From Corallochytrium limacisporum (lineage: Eukaryota; Opisthokonta), in the NCBI GenBank assembly GCA_002811645.1, contig PDIP01000006.1:62001-126000 (forward strand): 64,000 bases of DNA, read 5' to 3'. A model generated the notes under the pieces. It did no database searches. It had not been told where the DNA came from and saw only the letters and a list, made by a program, of their open reading frames with translations. Numbering within the stretch: position 1 is the stretch's first letter; the number at the start of each line of letters is the position of its first letter. The position numbers and the translations under genes are program-made. Below, in pieces: positions 10,717 through 20,421 of this stretch.

Positions 10717-12327
10717 TCAAGAGGACTGTTTTTGGCGCAAGTGAATCGTTGCACGGGGATGCAATCCTTCACCTAACAATGTGTTCGATAGATTCTCTAG
10801 CTCACACGGTGGAAACGCTGTGTGCACCGTGTATGACGCAGAGTATCCACGAAACTGTCGATTGACTCTCGAACGTCCGCGATGGTGGACTTTTGTTCAT
10901 GTTGAGAACAAAGGTCTACGCAGTAGTAATAGAGAAATAGAAGTGTGCAGGTTAGTACATGTTCATCTGATAGTAGTTTCCTAGCATGTCTCGTACTTAC
11001 GAGCTCCCCAGACTTTACCTGTAGAACTGATGTCCTATGAGACTTTCCAGTCGCATGGATTTCGACCCTAGGGGGTGATGAATCTGCTTCCCCGTGGACA
11101 TGTTCTTGGATCGATGGTCTGACGTCCACTATTGTGCCGTCGTCCTTGGTTTTCGTTCGAGGCAAGTAAGCAGGGATCGAGAATTATCAGAGTTGTTCGG
11201 CTCTCGTGTTTGAGACGCCGCGAACGGATTAACAGAAGTATGTTCCAGTTGTGAAGAGTCGCCAGCTGTGGAAGCTAAATCATTCTTTGTCAAAGAATTG
11301 CAAGGGATTTTGGCGGATGTAATCCGCCTTCCTCGTCCAGGAAAATGCGGCTTATGTGTTGACCCCCGCTCATCGACGATCGGAAGGTATAGGCCATACG
11401 GATACTGTTTCTTAAATTCTAGGGGATAGTAGCCATCAAGAATGTCCAAGACAAAGGCTTGGCACGATGAGCTGTCGTATGCTCGGAATCCTGTCCCGTC
11501 TACAATGATGCCATCATCATAGACCTCAACATCGACCATTGTTGGCTGCGGTATCTGAGCAATGCCATCGTTGTGGGTACCTGAACTCCAATTGCACAGT
11601 GCTTGATCAGCCATCACGTTCAGTTCACGAATGTTTCGAGCAAAGCGATCAAATGAAAACATCTGCAGAAACTGGTCCACGGTGAGACACTTCGGAGTGA
11701 TTTGACGAGGTGTGTAAGCCAGTTTCGTTAGCGACTCCTCGCGTCTGGTGGAACTGGCACTGGTGCCTCTGGCAAGCTCGTCATGGTTTTGATTTGTTTC
11801 CTTATTCCCAACCCAAATCATTCCGTAGTCACGCAGAAACTGTTTGGTATCCGCTAGCTCTTGTTGGAGATCGAAGCGTACATTTCCCAATCAATTGAGA
11901 CCTCATCTCGAACTCCTGCCTCTACATGATTTCCTAAGGCCTCTAGTGCCTCCTTCAAATGGTCATTATCGTGCCGTACTGCTTGCAAGGCTTTCTTTGT
12001 TTGCCGTAGCTCGCCGTCGCCTATGGCCAATCGCTTTTCCATACTCTGACGGGACGATCCTGTTGCCTTTCCATTGAGAGATAATCTATTTTGTGGCAAT
12101 AGACAACCAAAAGATGAGGCGTCTTTCGAAGTAGCAACTGTTGTGGGATGCCACATCTTTTCCGAACAAGGCCTTGCAAACGTCGCCTCGAAGTCATTGA
12201 AGGTGGCTTCCGAGGCCGACGCTCTTTTAGTAGGTCTGACGAGAGACACGAAAAAACAGTAAGGGCATATCAGTTTATTTCCACCTGTGCAGTGCCAGCA
12301 CTGCAAGCGCCAGTCACTTAAATGCAC
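10717..12327 (-). pseudogene. UBXN11: UBXN11-like SEP/UBX protein gene, broken by four frameshifts
   Basis: Pieces in different frames line up in order with UBXN11: a coiled coil (11.9-12.1 kb), KQFLRDYGMIWVG, FSFDRFARNIRELN, a SEP domain (VDVEVYDDGIIVDGTGF to DILDGYYPLEF), HFPGRGRRI, then DGTIVDVRPSI, and a UBX domain from SVLQVKSG through TIADVRESI and AFPPCELENL to HPRATIHLR, stopping at 10717. Four sites each lack one base: ~11886-11888, ~11161-11166, ~10887-10888 and ~10827-10828, always in a 2-3 base homopolymer. A well-formed intron (10916-11000) interrupts the UBX domain. Residue conservation on both sides of every break implies recent damage, -1 recoding or sequence error. The start is uncertain: the ATG at 12327 overlaps the FIP-like stop, and later Met codons are possible. 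SEP/UBX proteins are p97 cofactors; UBXN11 has been linked to ciliated cells. Confidence 0.8.
10916..11000 (-). other. Spliceosomal intron (85 nt) in the UBXN11-like gene
   Basis: On the minus strand the donor is GTAAGT (from 11000), the branch site TACTAAC is at 10957-10951, and the acceptor is TAG ending at 10916 after a pyrimidine-rich tract. Splicing in phase 0 joins the two halves of the first UBX strands. This is the clearest intron in the window and defines the organism's splice signals. Confidence 0.85.
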
Positions 12328-13244
12328 TGCTTCACCTGCTCAAGGATTTTAGGGTTGACCTGCATAATCTTCTCCAACAAGGTAGATATATACTCTTCAA
12401 GTTCTTGGATTCTTAGATCCTTCTTTTGGTTCTCCTTTCGCAGCTTCTGGATTTCGGTTTGCAGTAGTGCTAGCAAGGGATTTCTTTGCACATTAGGATC
12501 GCTGGGACGGCACACAGAGTTTGCGTTCTCTGAGCCACTGCGGCCACTCACGTCAACTGTAACCAGTTCCGGAGCTGTGTGGCCTACTTTGCGTGAAATA
12601 TCTGAACCACTTTGGCCCGCGTCATCCATAGCTGACGCAGCAACAGATGTTTTGGTTGTATCCCCTTTGCAGAGTTCGACTGACAAACAAATCTGACCCG
12701 TCGGATCACCACCTTTCTTTTTGCTAATGTTGACCCATCGCAAGTGTCTGTAGTCAGCAATGTCCCCGTAGTTAATTTTGATTTCACCAACCATTTTATC
12801 AACTGGCGTCGGACCAGCGGAACGATCAAAGTCACTCTGTCCAGCAGCAGTAACACACTCATAAACTTGGATGATAATGGCCTTAATCATTCCATTCTTC
12901 TTTTTGAATGTACCAGTCAATGATCCACTCAGTGATCCGCTCAAGCGCTGCCTCGATAGAGTCTTGTTTCCTGTTGGGCTACTCAAGGCCGAAATCTCGA
13001 CCTCTCCCAGGTGTTCCCAGTTCGGACTGATACCCTCACGTACTTGGCCAGTCACTCCATGGTCCTGGGAGACATTGTCTTTGCTCCCAGAAGGCCGAAT
13101 AACAGTTACAACTGGAAACGTCCGCAAGGTTGCCATGCCTTCCGGCGAGACCAGATTTCGTGCTTTGGCAACATTGAAGCGAATGACGGATCCAAAGAGA
13201 TCAAGTTCTCCTTCCATGGCGGAGGATACTCTCTCGACGGGCAT
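12318..13244 (-). CDS. C2-domain protein with Rab11-FIP-type C-terminal motif
   Basis: From the ATG at 13244 the protein has 308 residues (MPVERVSSAMEGE). An upstream in-frame ATG at 13451 would add 69 residues read through a C8G10 palindrome and is less likely. The N-terminal half looks like a C2 domain (IRFNVAKARNLV, then SPNWEHLGEVEIS, a common C2 edge-strand pattern). A Ser/Gly/Thr-rich linker follows. The C-terminus is a coiled coil ending in LEEYISTLLEKIMQVNPKIL, close to the Rab11-FIP Rab-binding domain pattern (Leu-Glu-x-Tyr-Ile, then Leu-Leu, Met, Pro and Ile-Leu). Class I FIPs combine exactly these parts to link Rab11 recycling endosomes to membranes. The Asp that usually follows the Tyr-Ile pair is Ser here. 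The gene lies directly upstream of, and slightly overlapping, the UBXN11-like region. Confidence 0.78.
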   Translation of the reverse strand: MPVERVSSAMEGELDLFGSVIRFNVAKARNLVSPEGMATLRTFPVVTVIRPSGSKDNVSQDHGVTGQVREGISPNWEHLGEVEISALSSPTGNKTLSRQRLSGSLSGSLTGTFKKKNGMIKAIIIQVYECVTAAGQSDFDRSAGPTPVDKMVGEIKINYGDIADYRHLRWVNISKKKGGDPTGQICLSVELCKGDTTKTSVAASAMDDAGQSGSDISRKVGHTAPELVTVDVSGRSGSENANSVCRPSDPNVQRNPLLALLQTEIQKLRKENQKKDLRIQELEEYISTLLEKIMQVNPKILEQVKQCI

Positions 13245-13361
13245 TTCACACAACTTCTTAATTACAGGGGACAAAATGTACATGAAATAGGTACTGAGCT
13301 TCTCTTGTGGGAGCCAGCGTCCGAGAAATAGCATCACCAGTAGACGCTCCCAACGACACCA

Positions 13362-13379
13362 CCCCCCCCGGGGGGGGGG
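13362..13379. repeat. C8G10 palindrome
   Basis: Eight C are followed at once by ten G, a self-complementary tract about 118 bp upstream of the preferred start of the C2/FIP gene and in the divergent promoter region it shares with the small gene at 13835. It resembles the tracts near 27341, 39957 and 44632. Confidence 0.9.
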
Positions 13380-13762
13380 TGTCAAGCCAACCAACGCTGA
13401 TTTCCCAAAAAACGAGTAGAACCCGCTCGTCTGCTTGACTCCTCTACCCACCCGCCACCCTTTTCCCCCCTTCCAGCCCTGCTCCCTGCTTAGTGGTTAC
13501 GGTAGGGAAGATTTCGCCAGCGAATTTGTTGGGAACTAAGGCAGGGCCGGGTACCCCTAGTTACCCAACTTTCTCAGCCTACAACCGTTAGCCCCTGTGT
13601 GAGATAGGGAGGGGAAAAAACTGGGAAATGATCAATGCACTACCAAACCAAAGGCCAAAGAAGATATTGATCAATTTATAGTTTCCATTTTCACTGCAGC
13701 GGTAGGCGAGTCCAGGAGGGTGTCAACTCACGGTTGCATTCACAGGAAGGCTCCACTCGGTG

Positions 13763-13771
13763 CTATATAAA
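13763..13771 (+). promoter_or_regulatory. TATA-box-like element
   Basis: CTATATAAA lies about 65-70 bp upstream of the ATG at 13835. It is a good TATA box by sequence, and it supports the small ORF downstream as a transcribed gene. Confidence 0.55.
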
Positions 13772-13834
13772 TCATCCGTCCTCGCAATCTACTGCTCATG
13801 CGGTGAAAGCTAGGTCACTTATGAACACAGTAGT

Positions 13835-14035
13835 ATGATTACAGAGTCTCTGATCAAAAGCGACGCCCATTGGCTAATAGGTGCTGGGGTCGGGTGCGTC
13901 ATTGTCCCAATGGTCCCTCACATTGCACCAGATCTGGCTCAACCGATTAGTGAATGGATGAAAGTCTCTCCGATAATTTTCTTACTTTGCATCGTGCGCT
14001 GGCTTGGAGGTGAGCTTTACATGCGAAATGTCTAA
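13835..14035 (+). CDS. Small predicted membrane protein (66 aa)
   Basis: This short ORF encodes two hydrophobic segments, WLIGAGVGCVIVPMVPHIA and VSPIIFLLCIVRWLGG, separated by a short loop with APDLAQPISEWMK, so a two-pass hairpin membrane protein is likely. I do not recognise the family; its size fits small organelle membrane subunits, but that is a guess. Support comes from a TATA-like box 65-70 bp upstream and from the window-wide pattern of convergent pairs: its stop is about 350 bp from the ABCA stop on the other strand. With only 66 codons, chance cannot be excluded. Confidence 0.5.
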   Translation: MITESLIKSDAHWLIGAGVGCVIVPMVPHIAPDLAQPISEWMKVSPIIFLLCIVRWLGGELYMRNV

Positions 14036-14385
14036 AAGGCCATGTGTTTTAGAATGGTGGTGTATCGAAAGCGGCAAGCGGTGGATGAGGCATTACCGGG
14101 CGGCTCCAGTGGCGGAGACTTCTATGTGTAACAAGGGCTGATATCTTTTTTTTTTCCCTTTGACTAGGCATGCCCCTTAGAACATTGATGGTGGGCGACC
14201 GTCGAAAACAAATTGGCAAGCCAAGAATAAGATATAGTAGTAGGAATGTCAAATATAGATTTTTATGTTGAACATGTTATGTGTGACTATTGCTATGCTA
14301 AGATATACGAATGATGTATGGACTCACAGGAGCTATACATGCATATGCTACATACACGACTGCCGTGTAGATGAACATGCTTTGA

Positions 14386-17300
14386 CTACTGCTGGAGCTC
14401 ATCCTCTTCTTGACCGCGGGCAAAGTTAACAAAGACCTGCTCAAGACTGGTTTGTGACAGGGCATAGTCCGCCCACTCGTAGTGGTGCTTGGCCTTTTCC
14501 AATTGGTCAAAGGCGTTGCCGTACCTGAAGCCGGCCGCAGGAATTGAGTACACACCAAGCTCTCCATGCTCCTCCTGCAAGTAAGAACCAGGGAAGTTGT
14601 TGAGAATGAATGTGTTGGCGCTTTCCAGGGTCTGCCCACGTCCCACCTTAACAGTGCAGGTAACACCCTTGCCGAATTTGGACTTCAGATGCTGTAGGGT
14701 ACCCATACACTTGAACTTACCGTTGACCATGATGGCAAGACGGTTGCACAGGGCCTCACACTCCTCCATAGAGTGAGAAGTGAGGATGACAGTGCGGCCA
14801 CGGTCAATGAGACCGAGAATACCGTCCCAGAGGTAACGACGGGCCTCAACATCTAAGCCAGCCGAAGGCTCATCCAGCAGGACAACAGCAGGATCACCGA
14901 CGCAGGCAATGGCGGTGGACAACTTGCGCTTGTTGCCACCAGAGTAACCACCGCACGGGCGATCGGCATGCTTGTCCAAGTTGTACTCGTAAATGCTGGC
15001 ATCCACGTAGGCCTCGATGTGGGCAGTCGGGATACCACGCAGGTGGCAGTAAAAGGTGAGCAGCTCGCGACCGGTTAGCAGGGGGGTAATAGCATCAAAC
15101 TGAGGGCAGTATCCAGTGTGCTGTCGCACCTGAGTCAACTGATTGACAATGCTAAAGTCCTTGATGGTGGCATTGCCAGAAGTAACGGAATGTTCACCGG
15201 TCAACATTTTGAACGTGGTGGTCTTGCCAGCACCGTTGATACCAAGGAGACCGAAGCACTGGCGCTGAGGAATGCCGAAAGAAATGCGATCGACAGCCAG
15301 CTTGTCCTGGCCATGGGAAGTCAATTTGCTTGCCTTGTAGACCTTGCACAGATCCCGGACAACGACCACATCATCAGCAGTGGCGCCCTCTGCGATACGA
15401 GCGCGCTCCTTAGCCACGTCATCATCCTCGTCAACTGCGTTGGTGACGGGAGCAGTACCATCTTCCTTACGGAAACGAGCACGGAACTCCCAACCGATGG
15501 TCATACCAATAAAGACAAAACCTTCAATAGCCATGAGAAGGACATACCGACCAATGCCGGGGACATCGAGGCTGAAAATTTCGCTTGCAGGCTCAATTCC
15601 ATTGACTTCGCAAGATGCGTCGGGTCCGAATCTAGCGCGGACAGTATCACAGTAGGTACTCAAATCGTTGTACCGAGGGAGATCAGCCAGAGCCTGACCA
15701 AATGCAAACGTCGGGAAGATGGAGAACGCCCAGGCCAAATAATCAGCAACCTTCACTTCATCCAGAGCGCGGCACACCTGCACAGCGATGAGGGCACCGA
15801 AACCAAGGAAGATCTGCAAAATGGTCAGGAAGGCGTAGCATTTGGCAGGGTTCGTAAAGAAATGACTCACGAAGTAGACGAAGGGTGCGGCAGACCAGAA
15901 GAACAACAGCAAGATCAAGCAAATCTCTCCAAGAACATCACGGCCAAGACCGGCCTCGTCAAAGGCAGCGAATACGATCAGAGTAACACCTAGGGGCATG
16001 AGGTAGTTGACGAAGTCGAAGGCGAAGATGCTCAGCCAATACTGGATGGGATCCACACCGCTCACAAACTGGAGATGCTTGCTAGAGTTTGCGGCCTCAG
16101 TGAGGGGGAACAGAGCAAAACCAGACGCCACGAAACTGAAACCAAAGACCGTAATGATACCAACGGTGAACCCCTGGAAAGACTCAAAGGAATCCTTTGC
16201 TGCCTGCTCATCAGTGCGGGGCAGAGGGTAGTTGATGAGATTCATCACGTATGTCTGGTCATCAAGGACAGACTGCAGGATGACATTGTTTAACAGGTTC
16301 ACCGAAGCCGGAGGACTATGGATCGGCTCGCCATTGTACCAGGCAGTGTTGTTCAATGTACCGTCACTACTATTCACATACGTCTGTCCTACCAGGTAGG
16401 TATTCAGGAACGTATCCTGCAGTTCAGCCTGCTTATCAATAATGAATTCAGAGTAGTTCACATTGGAGGCGGCCTCGTCAAAAGTGACGTTTCCGTCACC
16501 GGCACCAAGACTGGTCATTCCAAGCAAGAAGGACTCATACCCGGCCGCGGTGGCCTGATTAGCATCTGTATCAGGTACAGCGTTCTGGTAGGAGACAACG
16601 TTGGGTACAGGACCAATGTTGGCAAGGTCGATGGCTCGGGACGGATCGTTCTTGTTCTCAAGGTTCGAGGCGGCTCCGAGGGCCATGATAGTGAAGACCA
16701 AAGGCAAGAGGAATTGAATTGCGAGGATCTTGTAGTCTCGCTTTTGATGATTCAAACGCTTGACGAAGAGGGCACCAAACTGCTTCATCTTCAAGGCATT
16801 TCCAGTAACATAGTCGAAACTGGGCATCTCAGGATCGGCTTCTCCATGAGCACGTCTCATACGAGGCGATGAATGAGGAGACTTGGGGCCATGTCCATTG
16901 GCTTCGGGCACCTCTAGCATGTCGCCAGAATTCTTGACAGCAGTGCTGCGCTTGGCTCCAATATCTTCCAGTGAGGCACCTTCGCCAAGCTTGAAGAACA
17001 CATCCTCAAGAGTGGTCAGAGATACACCGAAAGAATTCACACCGAGTTCCTTAGAGCGATCCTCAAGAGCATTGAAAGCAGCGGCGAAGTGCGTGCTTTG
17101 ATCATCGGGAAGAGTATAAACACACTCACCACCAAGATCATCGCTGAATTCAGAATGGGGAATAGTCTTCAAGAGAATCTCATCCACACCATACTGGTTG
17201 AAAGAGTCATCCTTGGAGATGACCAAGCGGTATCCGACACCATACCTCTTCTTCAGGAAGTAAGAGGTACCGCAAGCCTTGACCTTACCGTCATTCATGA

Positions 17301-19590
17301 TGGCAATGCGGTCGCCCAGCAAGTCAGCCTCGTCCATATAATGCGTAACCAGACAGATGGTGCGACCATCACGGTACTTGCGAATTAGATCCCAAGTTGC
17401 ACGACGTGCATACGGATCCATTCCAGCGGTCGGCTCGTCAAGGAAAATGATACGGGTTCCACCCATGAAGGCAATGCCTACACTAAGCTTGCGCTTCATT
17501 CCACCACTAAGTTCGTCGGGGTAATTCTTGCGCTTGTCTGCTAGCATGATGTCTACCAACATTTCGTCGACAGCATCCTTCAAGGTCGCACCGGCCAGCC
17601 CCTTCAGCCGGCCAAAGAAGACGAGGTGTTCTTCCACGGTCAGATTCGCAAAGAGGGTGTTGTGCTGCGGGCAAAGGCCAAGAGCCTTACGAGCTTCACC
17701 GAGGTCCTCAGTAATATCCCAGCCATCTACAAAGGCAGTACCGCTGGTCGGGGCGTAAAGACCGGAAAGGATATTCGTAGTGGTTGACTTACCGGCACCG
17801 TTGTGCCCGAGGAAGGAAGTGATCTCCCCACGCTTCATATCCAGGTTGACACCTTGAACAGCTACCTTACCGTTGTCAAAGACCTTAACGAGGTTCCGAA
17901 TACTGACACCACAGTTCTCACCGTCTAGAGGGTTCTCGAAGTCACCAATGTTATCAGTATTCACAGCTGCCGCCTTCTTGCGGTTCTCAGCATCACGCTT
18001 TTTGCGGCCGAAGTAGGTCTTGGGTTGAAAGATAAAGTACCACTTCTTGGGAACACCATAGTCACCAGGACGCACAGCATCAATGTAAACTGCAAGCAGA
18101 ACATACAAGACTGTGTCGAACGCCAACATGATGTACGAAATCATTACGGACGCTTCACTCTCAAAGACGGGGCTGGAATCTAGATTGTTGAAGTCAGCAC
18201 CGATAGCTGCGTTCTCATAGTCACCGATCACACTTAGGGCCTGCGACATGCAAGCATTCATAGAGAGACATGCAAGGTACAGCTGTCCCTCAGCCATGGT
18301 GTTAATTTCTTGTTGGTAGAAAGTGTAAGGCATGTACAACAAGAAGAAGAGGGCACCTGCTGCTGCTGCAGCAACCTTGGCCCGCATGAAGAAAGTGGAC
18401 AACAGGAAGCAGAAGGCAATCAAAGACAGACTGTACAAGAAGAACAGAACGAAAATGACGCCAGGGCTGCTGTAGGCAATGACATCACTGACATCGAGCG
18501 CGATAGTGATAAAAATGATCACCACAAACAAAAAGATAGCCATCCGGCTAAACCAACCGAACCAGTACATGGAAGGTGACAGACCCATCATGGCCATAGT
18601 TTCCTTCAGGCGTCTCTCCTTTTCATCCACAATGTCACGAACCAAGGCCTGGGCAGGGACGACGAAGGAAATGACGATGAAAAGAGGGAGAGTTCCCTGT
18701 ACAGCGCCGGCAAAGTCGTTCTTCTTGTACTCACCGTAGGGCATTCTCTGCACACTGGTGGTCTGTGTAGTAGTGAAGTCAACGAGCACGGTAGAACCAG
18801 GGTTCGTTAGTTGCAGTTGGTAATTGGCAATGGCACTTTCAGCCAAGTTCTGCATCACAAGAAAACCAGATGTGTTGTAAAGATCACTCTCTGAATTGGG
18901 GCCAGTCTCCGCGAAAGCAGGGAACGTCAGATCGGTGTAGAATGTACCGTCAGGAGTATCTCCCGGACGCAGACGGAGTGTGTAGGTCATTTCAGCACCA
19001 AAAGTGCCGCTCTCAAAGACGATAGCACCCATCAGTGAATTGTCATTCTTACCAGCAGTTTCCAGGTCACTTTCGGTATCAAATGCTTCAATAGTGAGAG
19101 GGAAGTCACTTGGTACCATGCCTTGGATGTAGCTCATGACTTGTTGGGTCTGTGCAGTCTCTGGCGTATATGTGATTTTTGTTCGGCCAACCTTATTGAA
19201 CAGATCAAAAACACTGGAATTGTCAGCTGTGTTGAGGCCAAGACTGTCGTAGTACGTGGGGGCCACGTCCTCAATTGATGTCAGTTGCCGAAGACCGCAT
19301 AAGACAACTATAAGAACGAAAGGGGTTGTAATCTCACATATAAAGCCCCAAAACTTTCGTGTCATCGACCTTCTGTTCTTCCATGCTAAGAGTTTGAACT
19401 GCTGGAACTTACCCAGCGTACCCGCTTCAACTTGCACCTTGGGCTTTGGGTCGTGCACTTCAAACACATTGTCGTCAGCCTCCTTTGCTGGGGCTTCGTA
19501 GATATTGTCATCAAGAGCCTTAGCCGGCTCTGACGCATGGCCATTCATTGTTGTGGACCAAGCTTCTTTATCATGCATACCAAAGCTCAC
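14386..19590 (-). CDS. Full-length ABCA-family transporter
   Basis: The 1734-aa protein has the full ABCA layout: TM1, large loop, five further TM segments, NBD1, then the same again with NBD2. ABCA proteins move lipids across membranes. TM1 is near residues 90-108, followed by a lumenal/extracellular loop and a TM cluster near 300-480. NBD1 has Walker A GHNGAGKSTT (~595), signature LSGGMKRKLS (~693) and Walker B IIFLDEPTAGMDP (~712). The second half has a large loop, TM segments ~1190-1410, Walker A GINGAGKTTT (~1450), signature YSGGNKRKLS (~1547) and VVLLDEPSAGLD (~1568). Both ATP sites look competent, including HYMDEAD and SHSMEE after Walker B. It is the largest gene here and is read without interruption. 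The specific lipid substrate cannot be told from sequence. Confidence 0.96.
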   Translation of the reverse strand: MSFGMHDKEAWSTTMNGHASEPAKALDDNIYEAPAKEADDNVFEVHDPKPKVQVEAGTLGKFQQFKLLAWKNRRSMTRKFWGFICEITTPFVLIVVLCGLRQLTSIEDVAPTYYDSLGLNTADNSSVFDLFNKVGRTKITYTPETAQTQQVMSYIQGMVPSDFPLTIEAFDTESDLETAGKNDNSLMGAIVFESGTFGAEMTYTLRLRPGDTPDGTFYTDLTFPAFAETGPNSESDLYNTSGFLVMQNLAESAIANYQLQLTNPGSTVLVDFTTTQTTSVQRMPYGEYKKNDFAGAVQGTLPLFIVISFVVPAQALVRDIVDEKERRLKETMAMMGLSPSMYWFGWFSRMAIFLFVVIIFITIALDVSDVIAYSSPGVIFVLFFLYSLSLIAFCFLLSTFFMRAKVAAAAAGALFFLLYMPYTFYQQEINTMAEGQLYLACLSMNACMSQALSVIGDYENAAIGADFNNLDSSPVFESEASVMISYIMLAFDTVLYVLLAVYIDAVRPGDYGVPKKWYFIFQPKTYFGRKKRDAENRKKAAAVNTDNIGDFENPLDGENCGVSIRNLVKVFDNGKVAVQGVNLDMKRGEITSFLGHNGAGKSTTTNILSGLYAPTSGTAFVDGWDITEDLGEARKALGLCPQHNTLFANLTVEEHLVFFGRLKGLAGATLKDAVDEMLVDIMLADKRKNYPDELSGGMKRKLSVGIAFMGGTRIIFLDEPTAGMDPYARRATWDLIRKYRDGRTICLVTHYMDEADLLGDRIAIMNDGKVKACGTSYFLKKRYGVGYRLVISKDDSFNQYGVDEILLKTIPHSEFSDDLGGECVYTLPDDQSTHFAAAFNALEDRSKELGVNSFGVSLTTLEDVFFKLGEGASLEDIGAKRSTAVKNSGDMLEVPEANGHGPKSPHSSPRMRRAHGEADPEMPSFDYVTGNALKMKQFGALFVKRLNHQKRDYKILAIQFLLPLVFTIMALGAASNLENKNDPSRAIDLANIGPVPNVVSYQNAVPDTDANQATAAGYESFLLGMTSLGAGDGNVTFDEAASNVNYSEFIIDKQAELQDTFLNTYLVGQTYVNSSDGTLNNTAWYNGEPIHSPPASVNLLNNVILQSVLDDQTYVMNLINYPLPRTDEQAAKDSFESFQGFTVGIITVFGFSFVASGFALFPLTEAANSSKHLQFVSGVDPIQYWLSIFAFDFVNYLMPLGVTLIVFAAFDEAGLGRDVLGEICLILLLFFWSAAPFVYFVSHFFTNPAKCYAFLTILQIFLGFGALIAVQVCRALDEVKVADYLAWAFSIFPTFAFGQALADLPRYNDLSTYCDTVRARFGPDASCEVNGIEPASEIFSLDVPGIGRYVLLMAIEGFVFIGMTIGWEFRARFRKEDGTAPVTNAVDEDDDVAKERARIAEGATADDVVVVRDLCKVYKASKLTSHGQDKLAVDRISFGIPQRQCFGLLGINGAGKTTTFKMLTGEHSVTSGNATIKDFSIVNQLTQVRQHTGYCPQFDAITPLLTGRELLTFYCHLRGIPTAHIEAYVDASIYEYNLDKHADRPCGGYSGGNKRKLSTAIACVGDPAVVLLDEPSAGLDVEARRYLWDGILGLIDRGRTVILTSHSMEECEALCNRLAIMVNGKFKCMGTLQHLKSKFGKGVTCTVKVGRGQTLESANTFILNNFPGSYLQEEHGELGVYSIPAAGFRYGNAFDQLEKAKHHYEWADYALSQTSLEQVFVNFARGQEEDELQQ

Positions 19591-20268
19591 GTTAATTTAG
19601 TTCTCGTGTGAAGTTTGGATCCATAGTGCCGTTCTTGATGCAGTAGATGCATTAGTAGCACATCCTTTAATACCCGAGAAATATTTTGGCGACATGACAC
19701 ATTATCATGCGCCTCTCGTGAATGGCAGACTTGCAGGGTTACCCCCCATCTGTGACTTAGGTGCAGTTGTATTGGCCTCCTTTCATCTTTGTCCCCTGTC
19801 CCTGCCACAAAAGTAAAGGAGAGAAGTTGACCGCGACAATTGCGTGAGGTCATATATACACCGGTGACCATTCTGTGTTGGGGTGCGTCTCCATCTACTG
19901 GGTCTCCAGCGGCACAGGAGAAAGGAGGGGGGGCGTGGACAGTATACCCAGGGCTTTCCCCCCGTTCTCGTCTACTATGCAATTTCCTTGGCGTTTCTCC
20001 ATGAAAACACAAAAAGATATTTGGGACAGCCAATGCACGCAATTTGTCCACTCGTCTCAATCCCTTCTGACGCGCATTTCCCCCCTCCCTCACTCCCCCC
20101 TCCCCCCGTCTCTTCCAATTTTCTCGCACCTGCTGGTCCTTCGCGTTCTTCCCTACTGGGCTGATCTGTTCGTTACCATCCCCGGCCACCGGACTAGCAG
20201 CGCGTTCACTAGTTTCCCCGCCTCACAGGTTTTTTTGTAGGTGGACAACAAAGAACCCTGCAACTGCA

Positions 20269-20421
20269 GTTATGTGAGACATGCGTCCCGATGTCAGCCG
20301 ACAAAGCCAAGGAAAAAGGGGAAGGGCCCAAATTAACTGTTTCCTGGAGTTGAAAGCAAGTTGTGCGAGACATGTGTCCCGGCGTCAGTCGACCAAGCCA
20401 AAGTAAGGGTAAGGGGCCCAG
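20269..20421. repeat. Diverged direct repeat, ~62 bp, spaced ~91 bp
   Basis: Copy 1 (20269-20330) and copy 2 (20360-20421) share GAGACATG, GTCCCG, GTCAG, CAAGCCAA and GGGGCCCA-type blocks in the same order, with scattered substitutions. Function is unknown. Confidence 0.7.

Noticed and set aside
14298-18739. Plus-strand ORFs of up to 291 codons opposite the ABCA gene
   Set aside because: They lie antisense to a strongly supported 1734-aa frame and contain no recognisable domain; they are shadows of its codon pattern.
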